Positions 57,918 through 64,000 of a DNA stretch of 64,000 nucleotides are shown piece after piece (positions within the stretch are counted from its first letter, which is position 1; every line of letters starts with the position of its first letter). The position numbers were made by a program, and so were the translations under genes. The stretch lies in assembly GCF_963678635.1 (NCBI RefSeq), contig NC_087065.1:20835480-20899479 (forward strand), given 5' to 3'. Source of the stretch: Symsagittifera roscoffensis (lineage: Eukaryota > Xenacoelomorpha > Acoela > Convolutidae). The notes beneath the pieces are model-generated. The model was not told where the DNA came from. It ran no database searches and saw nothing but the letters and a program-made list of their open reading frames with translations.

Positions 57918-58598
57918 TGTTCCGACCATATTCTTAAAAAACTAAAAAGTTTTCAAATTAGTGTCGTTTATTATGCCTGAAGTGTTACAATGATCTGACG
58001 AAAACCTAAAATTAAGGAAAAACTGACAGTCACAGTAAAATGAGCAACCAACTTGGCACCTGTTTTTGTCGAAAAACGACATGAAAAACAAAAATCATAC
58101 AAAAAATTCAAAAAAAATATCTTGTTTTTTTTTCGATTTTTTGTGCAGATTTTTTTAAAAGAGTCTTTAAAAGTTTGCTTGAATTCCCAAGTTTTGTATC
58201 ACTCGCTCAAAGTTTGATTAGAACTCGAAAACTTCAAACCGATTTTTCTCGACACTGGGACAATTTTTTGAATGTCTCTCCAATCAGGGCTGAAAAGGCT
58301 TCATTGTGATATATCACTTCATCCATTCCTATGATTACTATGATTATTTGTGGTAAATTCTTTTGGTTGAATTCGCGTGAACTCAATTTATTCGCGTGAA
58401 ATGGGGTTATTTCGGAGCTGAGAAAACAATTGGGAAATTTTTTATGTCGTCCAAATCACGATTGAAAGCGCTGAAACATGATACATCGCTCGACCAAACC
58501 CGATGATTTTTGAGGCGCCTGATTTCACGTGACAAACAAAGAGAAAAAACTAAAACACCCGAATACAAAGTTCCTCCCCATTTTCAATGGTCGGAACA
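57918..58598. mobile_element. Inverted-repeat element ending TGTTCCGACCAT / ATGGTCGGAACA
   Basis: The two ends are exact 12-bp inverted repeats 681 bp apart. The ends share TTCCGAC with the termini of the 1.2-kb palindromic element at 21923-23151, so both may belong to one superfamily. The interior is AT-rich and non-coding, with ATTCGCGTGAA twice near 58,375 and 58,390. It is a candidate non-autonomous DNA transposon; no clear target-site duplication. Confidence 0.55.
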
Positions 58599-58654
58599 AT
58601 AAGTATAAATTTCCTGGAGTACCATCTGGTATTCAAAGCCAACGGACACTGGCC

Positions 58655-59133
58655 TCATGATGTCGTTTCGTACCTGCGCGCCAACCAGATATAAACAAAA
58701 TATCATTGAGGGTACTTTGCACCGTCTGCGTAGAGGAACCATTTCCAATCAGTTACTCCGAAAAGTTAGAAGCTCCACTAATGATTCGGTAGTTTTCACT
58801 ACCCGCAAACTCAAGACCTGTTTGCCGTCCCTAAAGATCTGAGAAGTCAGGCTGTGCATAAAATAGATAGTTTTGAATGTAATGCCAGCTATGTCGGTCA
58901 AACATGCCGTCATCACAACTCGACTCATGGAGCACAGGGAGGCGAAGACTCGCGTGGGCAGCCATTTTCGGGAGTGCGGTCTGACTGCCGATGACATTAA
59001 CGCCAAGATTAATGACCTCTCGCCCGACAGGTCAAAGCTGTTGACGTTGGAAGCCCTCCATACTGCGATGAAGAGCCCTGCCTTGAACAACAGGGAGAAG
59101 TACCGCGCGCAAGAGCTGACCTTAAGCCTGTAG
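58655..59133 (+). pseudogene. Penelope-like GIY-YIG endonuclease fragment
   Basis: In one frame KIDSFECNASYVGQTCRH is the opening of a GIY-YIG nuclease core (C-x2-C-like pair, then YVGQT). After a small frameshift the other frame continues TTRLMEHREAKTRVGSHFRE and LLTLEALHTAMKSPALNNRE, the usual end of the endonuclease in Penelope-like retroelements. Upstream, 58657-58842 (RYKQNIIEGTLHRLRRG) suits the RT-to-endonuclease linker. Only this 3' part is present, so it is a 5'-truncated dead copy, as is common for such elements. Confidence 0.65.
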
Positions 59134-59904
59134 CGGCCTTATTTCTTTGCCTCAGAGTTTTCTGACGAGAAATATCTTTTATTCTAGTCTTTTTTTTTTC
59201 ATTTTATTTTCTGTTCCTTGAGTTTTACTATGGCTTACATTATTATCAATCAAATTACTTCAGATTGATGCGGATGATGTCATTCTGAAGAAAGCGCTTC
59301 AAAATTTACATGGCACATCGTTACTTTACTTCTAACTAATGACTATAAAATGTTTGGCCTAAGCAAAACCAATTTTGACGCCAGCGCCTCTCATGGTTAA
59401 TCTAATTTGGTGACGAGTCACCTTTGAAACTCTTAAGCACTAATTGGCGCCAATTTGTGAGAAAAGAACTGATACCACAATACAGCGCTCTTCAGTTTCA
59501 ACAACTCAGTGGCCATAAAACCGTCTGTTTGTTCACCTTAAATCTTCACCATTTATATTCACGAAATCAAACTTCCGAGTTTCAAAAGAACTAGAAACTT
59601 GAAATTCACCATCATGGAGACCATTGTGACTGACATTTCAAAATGTTTGAAATATATTATCTCGAAGATGTCATTCCAATACACCGAGATTAACCCCCGC
59701 TGTTGAAAAAAAATCGCTGGGGTAATAAAGAATCCCGACGAAACCTTTTGTCAATCCACAATAAATCTGAAGTCAATTTGCGAAACCCGCATCAAAATAT
59801 ACGAGTCATTGGACTGCACAACAAACCGCCAACAATGTGTTTGAACGTGAAATTAGGTGTCACTCGATTCCGCACCAGATGCCGAATCCACAATTAATCT
59901 CCGC
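59134..59904. other. No gene recognised
   Basis: AT-rich flank of the Penelope-like fragment; the frame 59703-59897 ends within the SINE and shows no domain. Confidence 0.5.
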
Positions 59905-59970
59905 AATTCGTTAACTCGACCTGCGACCGAGATAATCTGAGTCTCACGCACTAACAAATCAGCCACGGAC
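59905..59970 (-). mobile_element. tRNA-like SINE head, copy 3 (diverged)
   Basis: On the minus strand, TTGTTAGTGCGTGAGACTCA is followed by GGTCGCAGGTCGAGTTAAC, matching the D-arm and B-box parts of the copies at 12476 and 14397. The anticodon-like region is altered. It is a distant member of the same SINE family. Confidence 0.45.
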
Positions 59971-59989
59971 GCTTAATTAAACACAAACA

Positions 59990-60553
59990 CTAGCCTCAAA
60001 AGAAGCAGAGAACAGAAGCAGAGAGCAGATGAAATTTTCAATGCTACAGATTGTGATAATAGCAAAAGTGCCACCAAATAATGAACACTTCGCCACTAAA
60101 TAATGAACACTTTTATTTGAGTTAGAATAGAAAAAAGAAGGTTCATACTAATACTCTAACTCTCGCAAGCCTGCTAGTGTAAGAATAATGTTAACAGTTT
60201 CGTGAGAATAATGTTAACAGTTTTGTATTATAAACGGAATTAAATAAATCTATATGCTGCTTTCTATTTGAATAACCGAAAATTTTTTCTGGGCTATCTA
60301 CATAACAGGGACCCAACTACCATATCTTTATCCATTCTGCAGTAATAAAAAACTCTAAAAAATAGGCCTAGTGACGTCTGGGAGTGATGAAGAAGGCAGG
60401 GCCTCATCCAAGAGTTCAATGTCCACACATCCAGCCGAAACGTCGTCTTTAGTCTAATTTTTCAACTTATTTTTTGAACAACTAATTTAAAAAATGCCCA
60501 ACGCGCCTTTCATGCTAACAGTTACTAATGTTGCAGAGCGCAAGCCGGAAAAT
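59990..60553. other. No gene recognised
   Basis: Contains short direct repeats (AGAACAGAAGCAGAGA-type at 60,010; CACTAAATAATGAACACTT at 60,075-60,110; AGAATAATGTTAACAGTTT twice at 60,185-60,220). No coding sequence. Confidence 0.5.
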
Positions 60554-60863
60554 CAGGGGCATCTCTAGGATTTTCTCGAGGGGGGAGGGCGAATTTTCAA
60601 AATTTTGAAGAAACAGACCAAAAAGGCGTTTGTGGGCACTTTTTTGAAAAATTTCAACGAAAAATTGCGTTTTTTTTGGCGCGCGCTCTCCTCTTAAAAT
60701 AAGTATATATTGGCGCCAAACGCGCCTTTGGAAAAATTTTAGAGTCCATCAGCCAAAATTGGATATCTCAAAATAGTTCGAAGGAGGACCATTTGGGTCG
60801 GTAGGGGGTCGAGTCCCTGAGGGGGGGGGGGGGGGGGGCGAGTCCCTTTTAAATCCGCCCCTG
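60554..60863. mobile_element. hAT-like MITE, second copy
   Basis: Related to 56871-57238 over its whole length: it starts CAGGGGCATCTCTAGG and ends AAATCCGCCCCTG, with the same GGCGCGCGCTC and GGGTCGAGTCCCTGAGGG parts. The flanks (CGGAAAAT and TAGCAAAT) match at five of eight positions, so the target duplication has decayed and this copy is older. A run of about 18 G lies near 60,820. Confidence 0.85.
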
Positions 60864-61997
60864 TAGCAAATCCTTCTCTTTGTTCTGTTTCTATTAACAT
60901 TTAACTGTCAATTTTCCACTTATAAAAACAACTTGTTATTTTATTTGCTAACATTTGATCAAAAGATGCAATAACAAAAGGATTCCTTCAAAATGATATT
61001 CGTAACAACAAAAAAGTAACAAAAAATATGGGTACTACAACTAACAGTTTACACTTATTGAGCAACAGATGTTTGAAACAAACACTTTAAGGAGTTGTTT
61101 TTGCATTAATTAAACTTGATTCGTTTAGTGGATTTTAAACAGGATTAAATTTAGTCCAGACAAAGGTTTGGAGCCATTTTGAGCACATATGGTTATTTTT
61201 AATCCTACAAAATTGAGCAACATTTCCGCTAATCTCCCAAAATTGGTCCTCAAATTCGGTTTTACAACCGATCATTCCATAAATCAGAAGGCAATAAACC
61301 GCAACTGGCTAAAAAGCACCATTCTCCGCTCAAGTGGTACTCTTTGTTTCATCTCTTATTTTTTCAATTTTACATTCCATATTTACAATCAAAACATCCA
61401 TAAAATCTCCCAGAGAGTTTTCCAATTGAGCTACCATGTTTTCTCTTTCCAATTCAGGTGCTTACGCTTATTTGGCAAGCAACTCAGTTTAATTTAAGCA
61501 GTACACAATTCTGATTGAATTATTAAAGAGAAGAAAGAAATCGAGATTTCAAATTGCAATCTGACTCGTTAGTAACACTGGATTTTAAAATACTGGATAA
61601 ACGTGGTTTTTCTTTTCATTAAAAATACGCACCTGCTTTTGGATCCAAATGGAGTTTCTTGGCTGGAACAATGAGTGCAGCGCATATGGAGGTAAACAAT
61701 AGATAAAAGCACCGCCAGAACAAGCCAAGGAACCAGTCAGAAAAAATAGAAGCAAACCAATTTATTGTACCAACATTGCCAGTTCACGCTTGCTGGAACA
61801 ACACTTGTCGCTTGATGGAAGTACAAAGGTGTCAGAATTGAATTGATGCGTCAACTTAGCCGCTACCAACAAATGTTTTATTTGTACCCGAAAAAGGTGT
61901 TCGACAAAACGTTGCATTGTAATTCCACTTTGAACAAATCAAATCAAAACATGTGATTTGGCAATAAAGCTCAATTTGAGATTCCGAAAAAAGAAAT
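60864..61997. other. Upstream region of the Ig receptor gene
   Basis: AT-rich DNA expected to hold the promoter of the receptor gene. No TATA box or initiator is obvious. A 102-codon plus-strand frame (61189-61497) starts at an ATG but has no recognisable domain and low-complexity hydrophobic content. Confidence 0.4.
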
Positions 61998-64000
61998 ATG
62001 CCTTACTGGATTATTCTTTCATTCGTTTCGGTATTTTTGACAAGCTTCACAACCCAGCTTATATCGGGCCTTCAAGTATCGATTCCTGATAACAACATTG
62101 AAATCAACAGCGGCGAAACCCTGACACTTAAATGTCTGATTACCGATGCCCCTGACAATACACGAATATACTGGATGTTTAACGGAGACAGAAACAATTT
62201 CGATTCGCGAACAGACGAATCCATCCAGGAGTTTAATTACGAATCGGAGGTTACGATCGGCAACGTTAACAAAGATCACACTGGGACTTACTTTTGTCTC
62301 GCTTCAAACGAGGCCGCCGAACTTCAGTCATCTGCTGCAGCTTATGTTAAAGTGAGATACGCCCCAATTAGCCTAACAACTGGATACCGAAAAGTCAGAA
62401 TCCTCGAGCGATTCCCGACCCATATTGAGTTCGAAGTTGAGGGTTATCCAGAACCCCAGATTCACATTTACCACAACGATATTGAACTAAGTGACGTCTA
62501 TGATAGCATTAATTTAACCTTGACCTTGCCATATCTGACACAGCCTATTGAGACGATTGCTCAAAATGATATGGGTGCGATTGAGATGTCTGTCGACTAT
62601 ACCATCATTCGGCTCATTGAGAGCCGCTCCATATTTGTTCAGTCCTATTCAACATACTTCGATATCAAAATAGCTTCCGACATTTTAACAGATGGATCTA
62701 CTGGTCAAGGATTAATGAGTTCGCCAGTATTTCTAATTATGGTTGAGGAGTTTTCACAACAAAGATTAAGAACTCCGCCGATACAGATTGAGCTGAGCGG
62801 TTTTGCTTCTTGTTCTGAAGATGACAGTCCATTGATACACAATATTGTCGATGACTTGCAAAAATCATCCAGAACTGACGAGGCGTTTCAAACTCGAAAA
62901 TTGTTCGTTCCCATAGTCGAGTCACGAGACCTCAAACCCGACACGAGCTATCTGGTTTGGGTACTTGAAAGCAGCACCTTTATTTGCCCAGACGGTAGAC
63001 ATTATGCTTTAACACAGCCTTCACGCGCATCCGACTACATAATCAGCAATACACTCGTTGCCACGGAAGAACAGACATCTGATGATGATGATTCCAAAAT
63101 TAACGAAATCTTGTTATCCATTATAATTGCAATAGGAGCAATAGCTGTTCTAATGATTCTGGTCAGTATTACTATTTGCGTAGTACACAGAAACCTCTGG
63201 AGAGGGACAAAGGAATTGGCTACGGATACCAATGATAACGAGCTAAAATACTTCACGACAGATCCGACAGGTCAGAATGGCATCGTAGATTCAACTCCAA
63301 CATTTATTCCTATAAATATCGAAACTCTTCAAGCATTGTCCAATACAGGCGGAACGTCTCCTCAAACATTACAACAATTAGCTTTACCCCTCGGATCCCA
63401 AAACGAAAACGTTTATTGTATGCCTGATGAATACGGTACTAGGCATGTTATTGAGAGACCTGTAACCAGAAACAGTTACAATAGTAGACAAAGCGACTAC
63501 CTTCCCAGAATAGCCCATCCTGTTTACATCGGCAACAACTCATCCTCTGCTTCCGAGCTGAAAATGAGTCCTGTACAACAACAACCGATGTTTCTGAAGG
63601 GATACATGCAAAAGTACGCTTCATCTGGCGAAGTGAACAATGGTTTCGATAACCATGGGTTCCAACACTCGAACCCAAACATACTTTACCGCAACATCTC
63701 CCCTCGTTCTGACGAGGAACGGATGTCACGACCTGGAAGCTGGACACCAATTCCGAACTCAACATTGGAACACCCTAGAACGGAATACCTGCAACAGAGT
63801 TCCAGCAATACACACGTTGAACACGTTTCATCTTCAAGTTCCAGCAATCGAACCGACAATGCGAGTAAAAACGGAGAATACTATAACAACAGCTACCTCA
63901 AAATGATAACCCTTCACGAATACGAAGTTCCACGTTTGGTTCCCGTGTACCAGCGAAACCGAAATAGTAGCAGCAATGTACGACCACGACACTTGCCCGA
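61998..64000 (+). CDS. Ig-domain single-pass membrane receptor, runs off the window
   Basis: From the ATG at 61998 one frame stays open for 667 codons to the window edge. A signal peptide (MPYWIILSFVSVFLTSF...) is followed by an Ig domain: Cys46, Trp59 and DHTGTYFC (residues 93-100). A second Ig-like domain (about 112-190, EFEVEGYPEPQIHIYHND) lacks the cysteine pair. A third, fibronectin-like or unclassified region precedes an Asp run and a transmembrane helix at about 371-395 (ILLSIIIAIGAIAVLMILVSI). The cytoplasmic part is at least 270 residues, Ser/Asn/Gln-rich, with tyrosines in FSH2-like settings (NSYNSRQSDYL, VYIGNN, HEYEVP). The architecture resembles adhesion or guidance receptors. 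A phosphatase or kinase domain could follow beyond the edge. No family can be named. Confidence 0.85.
   Translation, partial: MPYWIILSFVSVFLTSFTTQLISGLQVSIPDNNIEINSGETLTLKCLITDAPDNTRIYWMFNGDRNNFDSRTDESIQEFNYESEVTIGNVNKDHTGTYFCLASNEAAELQSSAAAYVKVRYAPISLTTGYRKVRILERFPTHIEFEVEGYPEPQIHIYHNDIELSDVYDSINLTLTLPYLTQPIETIAQNDMGAIEMSVDYTIIRLIESRSIFVQSYSTYFDIKIASDILTDGSTGQGLMSSPVFLIMVEEFSQQRLRTPPIQIELSGFASCSEDDSPLIHNIVDDLQKSSRTDEAFQTRKLFVPIVESRDLKPDTSYLVWVLESSTFICPDGRHYALTQPSRASDYIISNTLVATEEQTSDDDDSKINEILLSIIIAIGAIAVLMILVSITICVVHRNLWRGTKELATDTNDNELKYFTTDPTGQNGIVDSTPTFIPINIETLQALSNTGGTSPQTLQQLALPLGSQNENVYCMPDEYGTRHVIERPVTRNSYNSRQSDYLPRIAHPVYIGNNSSSASELKMSPVQQQPMFLKGYMQKYASSGEVNNGFDNHGFQHSNPNILYRNISPRSDEERMSRPGSWTPIPNSTLEHPRTEYLQQSSSNTHVEHVSSSSSSNRTDNASKNGEYYNNSYLKMITLHEYEVPRLVPVYQRNRNSSSNVRPRHLP

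Noticed and set aside
61189-61497. 102-codon plus-strand frame upstream of the receptor gene
   Set aside because: It has an ATG but the product is low-complexity and unrecognised; it is more likely chance in AT-rich promoter DNA.

Overview
The window reads as metazoan nuclear DNA. It is AT-rich, gene-poor and repeat-dense, with GT-AG spliced genes (UBE2G2-like and glyoxalase I), an Ig-type membrane receptor, and remnants of non-LTR, Ty3/gypsy-like, Penelope-like, hAT-like and tRNA-derived elements. Gypsy-like elements with envelope-like genes and a Sulfotransfer_2 gene would suit a fast-evolving invertebrate such as a tunicate, but I cannot fix the taxon from sequence alone.

Layout. 1-6 kb: two diverged ~1 kb direct repeats flank a broken minus-strand non-LTR retrotransposon. 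6.16-12.11 kb: three ~2 kb tandem units, each with a minus-strand exon carrying the C-terminal two thirds of a carbohydrate-type sulfotransferase. 12.3-21.3 kb: duplicated tRNA-Met-like SINE blocks and a long satellite with 168 bp monomers and ~290 and ~580 bp higher-order periods. 21.9-23.15 kb: a 1.2 kb palindromic inverted-repeat element. 24.96-25.40 kb: a minus-strand exon encoding a type II membrane anchor, stem and half of a PAPS-binding loop. Its phase-1 donor matches the phase-1 acceptors of the three exons at 7-12 kb. 26-45 kb: mostly non-coding, diverged tandem segments, a partial LTR element at 32-34 kb, and an intact three-exon UBE2G2-like gene (42.9-44.1 kb) with a decayed copy of its last exon at 41.4 kb. 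45.1-55.4 kb: gypsy-like elements, one lacking reverse transcriptase and RNase H, and an interrupted envelope-like gene. 56-56.8 kb: two-exon glyoxalase I with a hAT-like MITE just upstream. 57.9-60.9 kb: a second inverted-repeat element, a Penelope-like endonuclease fragment, a SINE and another MITE. 61,998 to the window edge: an uninterrupted frame of at least 667 codons for a single-pass Ig-domain receptor.

The most interesting hypothesis is one sulfotransferase gene whose PAPS-binding loop is split by a ~13 kb satellite-filled intron, with three tandem alternative terminal exons. The joined reading frame would be 369 residues, a normal length for the family. Apart from this, the genes look like independent single-copy loci in a sea of repeats, and I see no operon-like organisation.
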